Notes: a model not told the origin generated them from the letters alone. A stretch of 63,474 nucleotides of DNA from Hahella sp. HN01 (GCF_018986435.1 NZ_JAHMIN010000013.1:101134-164607), one strand, 5' to 3'; positions 44,173 through 53,333 are shown, numbered from the stretch's first letter. Numbers and translations: made by a program.

Positions 44173-45957
44173 TTACTCGACGACCGGCTCTTCCCATTCC
44201 GTATTGAATTGCAGATCCGCCAGACGTGCGTAGAGTTCGCTGTCGCGGATCAGTTCGCTATGAGAGCCCAAAGCTTCCAGGCGACCATGATTCAACACGG
44301 CGATGCGGTCCGCGTTTTTCACCGTCGCCAGACGATGAGCGATCACCAGCGTTGTGCGTCCTTCCATCAGACGTTCCAGAGCCTGTTGCACCAGATATTC
44401 GCTTTGTGCGTCCAACGCGCTGGTGGCTTCGTCCAACAACAGAATGGGAGCGTCGGTGAGTATGGCGCGGGCGATGGCGATGCGCTGCTTCTGACCGCCG
44501 GATAAGCCAAGACCAGCGTCCCCCAGACGGGTTTTGTAGCCCTGTGGGAGCGCGGCGATAAAATCATGTGCGTTCGCGGCTTTGGCGGCGGCCTCGATTT
44601 CCTCCTGCGTGGCGTCTGGTTTGCCGTAGCGTAAATTGTCTTCTATAGAGCCGAAAAACAGGGCTGGCGTTTGCGACACCAGGGCGAAGCAGCGGCGTAA
44701 ATCTGTAGGCTCAAGCTGTCGAATATCCACGCCTTCCAGACGGATTTCTCCAGCTTTGCAATCAAAAAAGCGTAGCAGCAGGTCAAACAGAGTGGATTTG
44801 CCAGCGCCGGATGGGCCGACCAGCGCCAGGGTTTCTCCCGGCGCAACATCCAGATTCAGGTGATCGATGGCGTTGGCGTCCGGCCGCGCCGGGTAGGAGA
44901 AACTGACGTCGCGAATAGACAGATTGCCGGGGATCAGCTCAGGAAGGCTCTTCACGCCGAACTGCGGCGCAGTGATTTCATTCTTCGACTGCAGCAGCTC
45001 CACGATGCGTTCCGCTGCGCCTGCCGCCCGTTGCAATTCGCCGATGACTTCACTGACGGAGCCTACCGCTGCGCCCACTAACACGCTGTAGAACACGAAC
45101 GCCGCCAGTTCGCCGCCGCTGATGCGTCCTTCGATGACATCCAGCCCGCCGATCCAAAGCATGGCGCCGACCGCGCCCAGCACCAGAACGATGACAACCG
45201 TCACCAGGATGGCTCGTTGCACGATACGCTCCTTGGCGACGTTGAAGGCGTCTTCAACGTGCTCTGAAAAGCGTTGTTTATCCAACTTTTGATGGTTGTA
45301 GGCATGAACGGTTTTTATCTGCCCAAGCACTTCGCCGATATAAGAGCCGACATCCGCCACTTTGTCCTGACTGCGCCGAGACAAACCGCGTACTCGTCGC
45401 CCGAATATCAGAATGGGAGACACCACCAGGGGCACGGAAATCATGACAATGGCGGTGAGTTTTGCATTCGTGATGAATAGCCAGATGATCCCACCGATCA
45501 TCATGATGATATTGCGCAGCGCCACCGAGACGGAGGAACCAATAACCGATTGCAGCAGCGTGGTGTCAGCGGTCAGGCGGGATTGAATCTCCAGCCCGCG
45601 ATTGCTTTCAAAAAAGCCGGGATGCAGCTCAATCAGGTGATCGAACACCTTGCGTCGGATATCCGCCACCACACGCTCGCCGAGCCAGGTCACCCAGTAG
45701 TAACGGGTGAAGGTGCCGAGCGCGAGTGCGACGATCAGACCCAGGAAGATAAGCACATAGCGGGACAGCATTTGCTCAGACTGAGTCGCCAGGCCCTGAT
45801 CGATAAGCAGTCGCACGCCTTGTCCGATGGACAGAGTGATGCCGGCGGTGAAAAACAGCGCGCAGAGTGCGAATACAATTTGTCGTTTGTAAGGAAGAAT
45901 AAACTCAAACGTGGCTTTGAGCGCCCCGATGCGGGCTGTAGAAACGTCTTGCTGCAT
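44173..45957 (-). CDS. ABC transporter, fused permease-ATPase (MsbA/ABCB type)
   Basis: 594-residue half-transporter with six N-terminal membrane helices (about 25-310) and a C-terminal ATPase with Walker A GPSGAGKST, signature LSGGQKQR, Walker B ILLLDEATSALD and H-loop IAHRLAT. Homologues export lipids, peptides or drugs; the substrate is not determinable. It is downstream of ppiC on the same strand, separated by a hairpin. Confidence 0.92.
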   Translation of the reverse strand: MQQDVSTARIGALKATFEFILPYKRQIVFALCALFFTAGITLSIGQGVRLLIDQGLATQSEQMLSRYVLIFLGLIVALALGTFTRYYWVTWLGERVVADIRRKVFDHLIELHPGFFESNRGLEIQSRLTADTTLLQSVIGSSVSVALRNIIMMIGGIIWLFITNAKLTAIVMISVPLVVSPILIFGRRVRGLSRRSQDKVADVGSYIGEVLGQIKTVHAYNHQKLDKQRFSEHVEDAFNVAKERIVQRAILVTVVIVLVLGAVGAMLWIGGLDVIEGRISGGELAAFVFYSVLVGAAVGSVSEVIGELQRAAGAAERIVELLQSKNEITAPQFGVKSLPELIPGNLSIRDVSFSYPARPDANAIDHLNLDVAPGETLALVGPSGAGKSTLFDLLLRFFDCKAGEIRLEGVDIRQLEPTDLRRCFALVSQTPALFFGSIEDNLRYGKPDATQEEIEAAAKAANAHDFIAALPQGYKTRLGDAGLGLSGGQKQRIAIARAILTDAPILLLDEATSALDAQSEYLVQQALERLMEGRTTLVIAHRLATVKNADRIAVLNHGRLEALGSHSELIRDSELYARLADLQFNTEWEEPVVE

Positions 45958-46087
45958 GGGCGGACCGTTGTGGGGTGGTCGGATAAAGGGTTGAAGTTAT
46001 TTATGGAGGGAAAGTCGGGAAATTTAAAGAGGGAAAGTGGAAAAAGAGACGCTGATTACAGAATAAAGAAGGTGGAGGGGGAGAGAA

Positions 46088-46110
46088 GGGCGACGTTATG
46101 AACATCGCCC
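46088..46110 (-). terminator. Terminator downstream of ppiC
   Basis: On the minus strand, GGGCGATGTT and AACGTCGCCC pair with one mismatch around a 3-nt loop and are followed by a pyrimidine-rich tail (TTCTCTCC). The plus strand shows a long purine tract here. Confidence 0.45.
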
Positions 46111-46119
46111 TCGGCGCTC

Positions 46120-46401
46120 TTAGTCAGTGCGCTTGGTGACTTCCAACAGGTGGTAGCCGAACTGAGTCTTGACTGGACCCTGAACAGTGCCGACTTCCGC
46201 ACTGAAAACCACTTGATCGAATTCTTTAACCATTTGACCTGGGCCGAATTCACCCAGCTCGCCGCCATTGCGGCCGGAGGGGCACTGAGAGTGTTCTTTG
46301 GCCAGAGCGGCGAAATCCGCTCCGTCTTCGATCTGCTTTTTCAGATCGTTACACTGATCTTCGCTGTTTACCAGGATGTGACGCGCGCTAGCCCGTGCCA
46401 T
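46120..46401 (-). CDS. ppiC: Peptidyl-prolyl cis-trans isomerase PpiC (parvulin)
   Basis: 93-residue single-domain parvulin without signal peptide, as in E. coli PpiC. Key segments are ARHILV at the N-terminus, HSQCPSGRNGGELGEFGPGQM and TQFGYHLLEVT. A cytoplasmic folding enzyme. The start MARASARHILV is unambiguous. Confidence 0.93.
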   Translation of the reverse strand: MARASARHILVNSEDQCNDLKKQIEDGADFAALAKEHSQCPSGRNGGELGEFGPGQMVKEFDQVVFSAEVGTVQGPVKTQFGYHLLEVTKRTD

Positions 46402-46614
46402 GGCAGTCTCCTCATATTTACGTGGGTTTAAACGGGCGCATTAAAGCACAGGAAATGCCTGAATGCGAGGCTAAACGCCTGCGGCCTCATTTTGCCGATT
46501 TAAATAGACGTTAACCCGGCATTAACCACTTGATTCCTAGCCTTTCGCTTTCTTATTCGGCGAATACGCTTTGCCGTACAGGAGCGCTAAAACCACGTAA
46601 CTAAGGAAACTGAT

Positions 46615-47475
46615 ATGCACAGTATTATTATTTGGGTATTGGCGGCGACACTGATGACCGGTGATGTCGAGGCGGCGGAAGTCGTTAAGTTGAAGCAGGG
46701 CGCTTACGCAATTTCTGAAGCGGGCGTCACCAGCCTGGCGTTGCTCTCCGAGGATGGCGTGTTAATCACCGATCCCGCCAATCCTGAAAGAGCGAAGGTC
46801 CTGCAAGCCGAAATCGCCAGGCTGACTTCTCGCCCGGTGACCCGCATCGTCCTATCCCATGAGCATTTGGACCATGTCGGCGGTACGGAGGTGTTTCCCG
46901 GCGCGGAAGTGATTTGTCACATTTCCTGCAAAGCCTTGTTTGATCTGGATGTCACAGGCGCTGCCCCGAAAAAGGTGCATGCGGTATTCGATGACCGACA
47001 TAGTTTCCAGTTTGGCGGACGCAAAGTGACGCTGATCCACGTCGGACCTGCAGACGGCTTCGCATCAACCATCATTCACCTGCCCGAAGACGGTATTGTC
47101 TACAGCGCGGATCTATATGCAGACCGGTACATTATCCCCGGCGTATGGATGGACAACGACAATTATCTGGGCGTGCTGAAAGCCCTCAAACTGATGCAGG
47201 ACCTGAAACCGCAGATCGCGGTCAACGCACACTCAACTTCCACCTCCGTGCAGGCCCTGCAGGAAAACGTAACCTTCGTGGAAGATCTCTTTCAACTGGT
47301 CTCTGCGCAGATTAACAGAACCATGACCACCAAAGCCCCCGGAGCGGTCATGGACAATATCCCCCGCTGGTCGCAAGAACTGAAACTGGACCAATACAAA
47401 GACTGGAGCAACTACGCCACGGAATTTCCAGCTCATGTGCGCCGTATGGCGTTGTCTATTTATCATGGCGGGTGA
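46615..47475 (+). CDS. Periplasmic metallo-beta-lactamase-fold hydrolase
   Basis: 286 residues with a signal peptide (MHSIIIWVLAATLMTGDVEA) and the zinc motif SHEHLDHVGG (about 80-89), then HVGPADGFAS and YSADLYADRY supplying further ligands, and NAHSTS near 205. The MBL fold covers many hydrolases; nothing shows beta-lactamase activity, and relatives of this type act on diverse substrates. Single-gene unit. Confidence 0.82.
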   Translation: MHSIIIWVLAATLMTGDVEAAEVVKLKQGAYAISEAGVTSLALLSEDGVLITDPANPERAKVLQAEIARLTSRPVTRIVLSHEHLDHVGGTEVFPGAEVICHISCKALFDLDVTGAAPKKVHAVFDDRHSFQFGGRKVTLIHVGPADGFASTIIHLPEDGIVYSADLYADRYIIPGVWMDNDNYLGVLKALKLMQDLKPQIAVNAHSTSTSVQALQENVTFVEDLFQLVSAQINRTMTTKAPGAVMDNIPRWSQELKLDQYKDWSNYATEFPAHVRRMALSIYHGG

Positions 47476-47625
47476 TATCAGGCTTTGAGCTTTGCAATGT
47501 TTGGAATGGCGCTAGTTTGGACTGTGTAAACCGACTACTTGATAATCGACACTATCTGCAAATTGAATATTGTGGTCCAGGGTGTTCAAATTTGAGTTTG
47601 ACGCGAAGATGGAATAGAGCAATAA

Positions 47626-47898
47626 ATGAGTGAATATAGTATCGAGGATAAAATAGAGGGAGTTATAGGAAAAACCTTCCCAATAGGAGACGGTGACAGG
47701 TGTGGGAGTTTCAGGGAACTCAGTTCCAGTGACTATGAAAAGGTATCAAGCTTGGTAGCTATTAATAAAACACTAGCGGTATATTACCTGAAAAGGAAGC
47801 TGATTGGTTTTGATGTCAGCACAATACTGGACTTTATTGAATGTGTTGTTTGTGAAGGCGAAGATATAAGGAGGTGGGAGGAAGAAAGATATGAGTAG
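47626..47898 (+). CDS. Small unknown protein, paralogous to part of the 48487 product
   Basis: 90 residues, AT-rich gene. Its segment FIECVVCEGEDIRRWEEE resembles FVEDVICEGKDHKVWGN in the protein encoded at 48487-49215, so the two share a domain or one is a truncated copy. No signal peptide. Start ATG 47626 behind GGAATAGAG. Probably an immunity-type or remnant gene; unproven. Confidence 0.5.
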   Translation: MSEYSIEDKIEGVIGKTFPIGDGDRCGSFRELSSSDYEKVSSLVAINKTLAVYYLKRKLIGFDVSTILDFIECVVCEGEDIRRWEEERYE

Positions 47899-48042
47899 CT
47901 TGAAATGTAGGGGGACACTCAAGACGTTTAACGGAGATTAGGGTGCTAGACTATATTGAGTAAGATTAATGCTGGACTCTCTGGACATAGATGATCATGA
48001 GGGAGTGGGCCATTACGTGATATAAAATAATAAAGTGAGGCT

Positions 48043-48372
48043 GTGAGCGAAATTTTATCAGTGCCAAGGCTTAAGAGGAGGAACGAAAATGTTCCTGGGC
48101 TTTTTCTTATAGGAAAAATAACGAACCCAGAAGATCCAGAGCGAGATATTCTGTTCTATAAGTACGGAAGTATGTTGGTCATATTTATAGGAAGTATTTG
48201 GAAGAATAAAAAAACAGGTGCTGAAAGATATATCAGCTATCAGGCGTGCTTCCCTATGGCGGCGTTGACTTGGGTTTGTAAGGCTCTAAGCCATTTTATG
48301 ACTCCCCCTAAGGATGGTGGGCTAGCTCCTGGGAGAATAGCGGTAGAGGATGAAGTGGGCGGTGAAAACTGA
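48043..48372 (+). CDS. Small unknown protein
   Basis: 109 residues from GTG 48043, preceded by AGTGAGG. Contains IGKITNPEDPERDILFYKYG, a short hydrophobic stretch (MLVIFIGSIW) and a C-terminal half with FPMAALTWVCKALSHF. Base composition is AT-rich like its neighbours. Not recognised. Confidence 0.5.
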   Translation: MSEILSVPRLKRRNENVPGLFLIGKITNPEDPERDILFYKYGSMLVIFIGSIWKNKKTGAERYISYQACFPMAALTWVCKALSHFMTPPKDGGLAPGRIAVEDEVGGEN

Positions 48373-48486
48373 TGTTTAATCGAGGCGTGTGTGTAGGCGG
48401 GCCAGATCATGGAGGATATACTCTAACTAATTTGAGCAGGACTAATTACGGTGAGGCTGGCGTTAATCGTTAGATGATTTTAACCT

Positions 48487-49215
48487 ATGTTGAAAGTCGA
48501 AAAAATTCTTGAGGAAATGAGAGGGTTGCCTTGTATTTCTGACTTAAGGTTACTCCCGGATGATATTGTTGGCGATTTACGCCAGATTTCCAAGAATACC
48601 TCAGTTGTTACCATATGCAAGTATTTGAGGCGCTTTTGTGATCAAGCTCAGTTAATTCATTTAGAAGGATTTGTTGAAGATGTTATCTGTGAAGGTAAAG
48701 ATCATAAGGTATGGGGTAATATAGTGAATTTAGCAGTCGATCTTCCACTAGATAAGCTCGTTACAATAGGCAGTGATGAGATTGTTGAGTTATTAGTGGG
48801 TTATGGAAATGTTTCTGATATTGTACGTGTATCACCTAAAAAAGCTCGGATTTATAGTCCTGTTTCTTCAGGTGGAGCTCTGATTTATACAAAAAAAGAC
48901 CATGATTATCGCGAGCTTCCACCGAAAGGTTTTGTAATAGTTGGTGATAAAGCTGTTGAGCCTGTATCGGACATAAATATAGCCTACCGAAGAAACCTTG
49001 CGGCTCGGCTGTACAATAAGATTTCTGGATCTGGTTCTTTTGATAAAGTGCTTACCGGTTTGGATTTACTCAGATTTTCATTTCCTGGCATAGACGACAG
49101 GGCATTCTCTATTGATGCAGTAAAGGCTGCCAACGGATTAATGACTGAGATTCGTGAAGGTCTGGGAGAAAATGATATTGCTGGTTTCACTGCGACGGAC
49201 GCTCAATATAGGTAA
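48487..49215 (+). CDS. Unknown 242-residue protein of the low-GC stretch
   Basis: The N-terminal half is helical and contains FVEDVICEGKDHKVWGN, shared with the 90-residue product at 47626. The C-terminal half has KKDHDYRELPPKGFVIVGD and a helical end. No signal peptide or membrane helix, and no strong ribosome site before ATG 48487. I do not recognise it. It stands 130 nt upstream of the first copy of the direct repeat. Confidence 0.5.
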   Translation: MLKVEKILEEMRGLPCISDLRLLPDDIVGDLRQISKNTSVVTICKYLRRFCDQAQLIHLEGFVEDVICEGKDHKVWGNIVNLAVDLPLDKLVTIGSDEIVELLVGYGNVSDIVRVSPKKARIYSPVSSGGALIYTKKDHDYRELPPKGFVIVGDKAVEPVSDINIAYRRNLAARLYNKISGSGSFDKVLTGLDLLRFSFPGIDDRAFSIDAVKAANGLMTEIREGLGENDIAGFTATDAQYR

Positions 49216-49346
49216 TCCTGTTTAAGGTGTGAGTTTGGCGTTCAAAGCTTTTAACCCCCTCACGGATTAGGCTGGGATGAGTTCTGAGATGGCCTGGAAG
49301 TTGTTCGAAAAAGCCTTTTAGCGCATAGGGTTGGCTAATCTGAATC

Positions 49347-49504
49347 TGACAGACCCGCTGTGAGAGACTAATAGCTGGTCTAATTTGCTTTTCCCCAATG
49401 ACCATCTAAGAATAGGGTGTGCGTAAGCATGCGTGGTCGCTCAGGATGATGGCGACGGTCTCGGTTATGACAATAATACATCACAAAGAGATTGGCTCCC
49501 CTGA
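49347..49504 (+). repeat. Direct repeat, copy 1, upstream of a small gene
   Basis: From TGACAGACCCGCTG to GAGATTGGCTCCCC the segment closely matches 49902-50060; the last 85 or so bases differ at only a few positions. It ends 14 nt before the start codon of the 49519 gene and contains no convincing gene of its own. Confidence 0.8.
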
Positions 49505-49518
49505 TATAAGGAAGCTGT

Positions 49519-49835
49519 ATGAAATACTGGCCGAAAAAATTTGATGAGGCAGTGGTAGCTTTTATTGATAGTTTGAATGAAAGCGAAAGAAGCCATTTTT
49601 TAAGTATTAATGGTTATAATCCGCACTCGAGTGAGTCGGCAAAATATTGGAATATACTGAACCTATATGGGATTAAAGGGCAAGAGAATGTGGACTATTG
49701 CGTGATATAGAAAAGTGTAATCCAGACAAAGCTATAAGCATGGACTTTTTGGCTGATTTGCCTGATGAGATTTATGCAGTGGATATTATTTTGGAGAAAG
49801 CTAAAGAGGTGCTTATAAAAGATAGTAAATTATAA
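49519..49835 (+). pseudogene. Small gene broken by a frameshift
   Basis: ATG 49519 behind AAGGAAG opens a 63-residue frame ending at 49710 (VDYCVI). Just before that stop another frame continues with RDIEKCNPDKAISMDFLADL and ends DSKL at 49835. Joined, they make one protein of about 105 residues. The shared composition supports one original gene. The size and setting suggest an immunity-type protein, but no family is recognised. Confidence 0.5.
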
Positions 49836-49901
49836 TGGAACGTTAAGTTTGTAACTGCTGGTGAGTCTTCAGAATTTTGAGCATCCCCGTTCTCTCGAAT
49901 A

Positions 49902-50060
49902 TGACATGCCCGCTGCAGAGAGACTAATTGCTGGGCCAATTTGCTTTTCCCCCAATCGCCATCTAAGAATAGGGTGTGCGTAAGCATGCGTGGTCGCTCA
50001 GGATGATGGCGACGGCCTCGGTTATGACAAGAACACATCACAAAGAGATTGGCTCTCCCT
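49902..50060 (+). repeat. Direct repeat, copy 2, upstream of a lipoprotein gene
   Basis: Second copy of the element at 49347-49504. It ends at GGCTCTCCC, directly before the ATG of the lipoprotein gene at 50062. The two downstream genes are unrelated, so the repeat is a shared 5' module. Confidence 0.8.
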
Positions 50061-50061
50061 T

Positions 50062-50532
50062 ATGAAACGGATCTATTTCATTTCTATTTTGGCGGCGTCT
50101 CTGTCGCTGAATGCATGTCATGCGGATGTTGAGTTGAAGGCGGACGCCACCAAAGCGAAAGCGGCTCTGGTGGGCGTTTGGCAGGGCGACGGCAGTGCGG
50201 ATGATGAGGGCAATTATTCAGGCCTGGAGGAGTATTGGAAAATCACGCGGACAGCGGATGGTCGTTTTGAACAGGAATATCTGTCCATGGATATGTCTGC
50301 GAAAAAGTACACGCTGGTGCTTGAGAAAGGCGCATGGGATTACGAAGGCGGCATGTATCTGGAGACGCATGACGACGGCAAGTCCAACTCGTTCCGGGTG
50401 ATTTCCATTACCGAGAACACCTTTCAATATAATTTCCCGCAGGACAGCGATGATTTCTTTATTGAAGAAGGCAAAGCTGACAGCGGTTTTGAGTTGATCA
50501 AGCCGCCGTCGGAGTTCGCCAAAGCGGATTAA
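50062..50532 (+). CDS. Small lipoprotein of unknown function
   Basis: 156 residues: MKRIYFISILAASLSLNAC gives a lipoprotein signal with lipobox LNAC (Cys 19). The mature part is a small beta-rich domain (VGVWQGDGSADDEGNYSGL, WKITRTADGRFEQEYLS) of lipocalin-like appearance. The start lies immediately after the direct repeat, with no strong ribosome site. Its stop codon overlaps the convergent dioxygenase stop on the four bases TTAA. Confidence 0.65.
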   Translation: MKRIYFISILAASLSLNACHADVELKADATKAKAALVGVWQGDGSADDEGNYSGLEEYWKITRTADGRFEQEYLSMDMSAKKYTLVLEKGAWDYEGGMYLETHDDGKSNSFRVISITENTFQYNFPQDSDDFFIEEGKADSGFELIKPPSEFAKAD

Positions 50533-51494
50533 GCCGGCTCGACATAACTCTCGCGCCAGGACTTCAGGCCCAGCAGCTTCTCGCCAAGCGGCGTTAGCTG
50601 GGCTTGCGGATAGCGCGTTTTCTCCCACTCTCTGGGATCGCCGGGAAATGCGAATCCCTGCGGAGGCGTGTGCTCACGCCATGAGGTCACTCGCCACTGC
50701 CGCATCTCTTCATCGGATTCATTCGCCGGCGCCATAGATATGTACTGGGCCATACGCACCCGGTCAGACTGGTTGGGGCGAATGCCATGGGCCAACAGGC
50801 TGTTGAAGATAAGCAGGTCTCCAGCGCGCATAGGAATGAACTCCGGCTCATAGCCTGTCAGATCGGGAACCCAGGGATCGCGGCCGGCAGGTTGGTTTTG
50901 TTTCCATTGCTCAAAGTCATGAAAAAGTTGCGGTACGCACTGAAAGCCGCCGCAATGCTCATCCGTATCGGACAGCGCCAACACGCCTTGCACGCCAATA
51001 GGAGGCGGGTTCATTGTCGAGTCTGCATCCCAATGAATGAACCCGCTGAATTGACGTCCGTCGCGGTTTGGCGTGTTCAGGTTGGCGCGGTCAATGGTGA
51101 CCCATAAATCTTCGCGGTCCCATATATCTACGAATGCGTCATAAACACGCTGCGTCTGACGGCTGTCCCATAGCGTCTGATGGTGGTAGCACTCCACCAT
51201 TCCGCTGTTGTTGAGTTCCTTCATTTCATGCTGACGCAATTGCGGTTTACTCCAGGTGGCGGCGTCCTTCGGGTCCATTTCCGTAAACTCCCAAAGCAAT
51301 GACTGCACCGCTTGCACCTGTTTTGCATCCACTGCATTGGGGATGATGATGTACCCCCAGGTGCGCCAGAACGCAAAATCAGATTCACTGAGCACGCGTA
51401 AAGGAAGCTGTTTGCGGATATCTTTCAACTGCACGCCGCCGGGATCGGAAACGCTGCGATTACCGGGAGCTTTATACTCATAACGCTGGTTCAT
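50529..51494 (-). CDS. Phytanoyl-CoA dioxygenase (PhyH) family protein
   Basis: 321-residue Fe(II)/2-oxoglutarate oxygenase-fold protein. The facial triad is HWD (FIHWDADST, about 162-167) and a distal His in LLAHGIRPN, with an Arg in SDRVRMAQYIS for 2-oxoglutarate binding. Substrate unknown; several relatives hydroxylate small metabolites. It is divergent from an AraC-type regulator gene, which probably controls it. Confidence 0.85.
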   Translation of the reverse strand: MNQRYEYKAPGNRSVSDPGGVQLKDIRKQLPLRVLSESDFAFWRTWGYIIIPNAVDAKQVQAVQSLLWEFTEMDPKDAATWSKPQLRQHEMKELNNSGMVECYHHQTLWDSRQTQRVYDAFVDIWDREDLWVTIDRANLNTPNRDGRQFSGFIHWDADSTMNPPPIGVQGVLALSDTDEHCGGFQCVPQLFHDFEQWKQNQPAGRDPWVPDLTGYEPEFIPMRAGDLLIFNSLLAHGIRPNQSDRVRMAQYISMAPANESDEEMRQWRVTSWREHTPPQGFAFPGDPREWEKTRYPQAQLTPLGEKLLGLKSWRESYVEPA

Positions 51495-51696
51495 ATTGTT
51501 ATCTCCTGTTCTTGCCTGCGCTGATGCTGATTGGGTACAGGATTATTCTGCTTGGCGTAACCGGGGGCAGGTTGTGGAAATAGGGCGGAGAATGATACTT
51601 TTCGGTCATTCTTATCGATTCTGTGGCCAGAATAGTATGACTCTGATGAGGGTTTTGCGATGATGGCTAAACAGTTCGGCGGTGCGGCGAAAGGCT

Positions 51697-52563
51697 ATGA
51701 AAGCATTCTATGAAAAAGTCAGATATCCGGAAGACGCGTCCTGGCGCTTTTTTCTGCGTCAACTGGACGAACTGCCTTTTCAGTGGCATTACCACCCTGA
51801 GTATGAGCTTACCTACACCCTGAACAGCGCCGGCCAGCGTTATGTGGGCGATCATGTGGATCGCTACGAATCCGGCGATCTGGTGTTGATAGGTCCCAAT
51901 CTGCCCCATAGCTGGCGCTCCTCACAGCGTCCTGACGAAAAAGCGCCGCATACGGTGTATGTGTTGTGGTTCAATCAGCAGTGGGTGGATCGCTTGTTGG
52001 AGAGCTTTCCCGAGTATAGCGATCTGGGCGAGATACTGAGACAAAGTCGACGTGGCTTGCGTTTTCGGCCAACTGACTACACGGCGGTAGATCGACTGTT
52101 TACAGGGCTTCCAGAGCAAGACCCACGGCGCCGTCTACTTACGTTACTCTCATTATTGGGAGATCTGGCGCAGACGCCTTATCGTCCGCTGGCGTCGGCG
52201 AATTTTTATTCCGGCGCCACTAATCGGCGTGAACAGGATATTCTGGATGGCATTTTGGACGCTGCTCATCAGGCCTTCGCCGATAAGCTGACGGTCGAGG
52301 ACATGGCGCGACGGCACAACATGAGCGTCAGTAAGTTCAGTCGCTTTTTCAGCAAGCATATGAATCAAAGCTTTAATCAGTATTTGACCCAGATTCGCCT
52401 GGGGCAGGCCTGTTCAAAACTGATCAACAGCGAAGCGCCGATAGCGCTCATCGCGGAACAGACCGGGTTTAATAATCTTTCCAACTTCAATCGACTGTTC
52501 AAGAAGCATAAAGGCGTGACCCCGCAAGGGTTTCGCAAAAGTTTTATTGCAGCGGGGCAATGA
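51697..52563 (+). CDS. AraC-family transcriptional regulator
   Basis: 288 residues. N-terminal cupin-like sensor (FQWHYHPEYELTYTLNSAG, GDLVLIGPNLPHSWRSS) and C-terminal double HTH (about 190-285, LTVEDMARRHNMSVSKFSRF and IALIAEQTGFNNLSNFNRLF). Divergent from the PhyH gene with a 202-nt shared upstream region, the usual layout of a local activator. GTG 51682 is the alternative start. Confidence 0.88.
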   Translation: MKAFYEKVRYPEDASWRFFLRQLDELPFQWHYHPEYELTYTLNSAGQRYVGDHVDRYESGDLVLIGPNLPHSWRSSQRPDEKAPHTVYVLWFNQQWVDRLLESFPEYSDLGEILRQSRRGLRFRPTDYTAVDRLFTGLPEQDPRRRLLTLLSLLGDLAQTPYRPLASANFYSGATNRREQDILDGILDAAHQAFADKLTVEDMARRHNMSVSKFSRFFSKHMNQSFNQYLTQIRLGQACSKLINSEAPIALIAEQTGFNNLSNFNRLFKKHKGVTPQGFRKSFIAAGQ

Positions 52564-52564
52564 C

Positions 52565-52757
52565 GTGCGTATAGCATTTGATCTGGATGACACCTTGATT
52601 CCCACCACTGGGCCCTTTGCGGTTGGAGAGCATCGACTAGGACCGCCGGCAGGCTTATGGTTCCGTGAAGCCTTGCGTGCCGGTGCGCCGACGCTCCGTG
52701 ATCGTGGCTCCTGACGATCCGGAGTGGGTGGAAAAGGTACTGGTCAGTGTCCAATAG
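52565..52757 (+). pseudogene. Remnant of a HAD-type hydrolase gene
   Basis: A frame from GTG 52565 reads RIAFDLDDTLIPTTGPFAVG, with the HAD motif DLDDT, and stops after 49 residues at 52714. Another frame then gives IVAPDDPEWVEKVLVSVQ before TAG at 52757, which looks like a natural C-terminus. The central part of the gene has been lost. It lies right behind the AraC gene. Confidence 0.7.
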
Positions 52758-52820
52758 TGTCATTGAAGCGTGCGTTGAAAGAATCTGGATAGAATAAATA
52801 ATAAACAGGCGATTATAACT

Positions 52821-53333
52821 ATGAAGGTATTGGAGACAGAGCGTTTAACGCTCCGCTGGCTGCGGCTGGAGGATGACCATTTCATTCTGGCGCTGTTGAA
52901 CGACCCATCATGGATACGTTTTATCGGCGACCGTGGGATAAGAACGCTGGAGGGCGCGCGTCAGTATATCCAAAAGGGTCCGTTGGCGATGTATGACAGG
53001 GAAGGGTTCGGGCTCTATCTGGTTGAACTTAAGCAGGATGGCGCTCCAGTGGGCATGTGCGGATTGATCAAGCGCGAAGGGCTGGACGATGTGGATATCG
53101 GGTTCGCGTTCATGCCGCAATTTCGTTCGCAGGGATACGCCTACGAGGCGGCCAAGGCGGTGCTGGATTTTGGCGCGACTAAACTGGGTATGAGCCGCAT
53201 TGTCGGCATTGTGAACCAGAGCAACGCCAGCTCAATTCGGCTTTTAGAGAAGATCGGTATGGCGATGGAGAAGACCACCCGACTTCCCAATGACGATGTT
53301 GATTTGTTTTTGTATGGGGTTAACTTTACCTGA
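52821..53333 (+). CDS. GNAT-family N-acetyltransferase (RimJ/RimL type)
   Basis: 170 residues, start LETERLTLRWLRLEDDHFI typical of the family, acetyl-CoA loop in FRSQGYAYEAAKAVL, and C-terminal NASSIRLLEKIGM. The acceptor is unknown; the type acts on N-termini of ribosomal proteins, amino acids or drugs. Single gene. Confidence 0.88.
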   Translation: MKVLETERLTLRWLRLEDDHFILALLNDPSWIRFIGDRGIRTLEGARQYIQKGPLAMYDREGFGLYLVELKQDGAPVGMCGLIKREGLDDVDIGFAFMPQFRSQGYAYEAAKAVLDFGATKLGMSRIVGIVNQSNASSIRLLEKIGMAMEKTTRLPNDDVDLFLYGVNFT

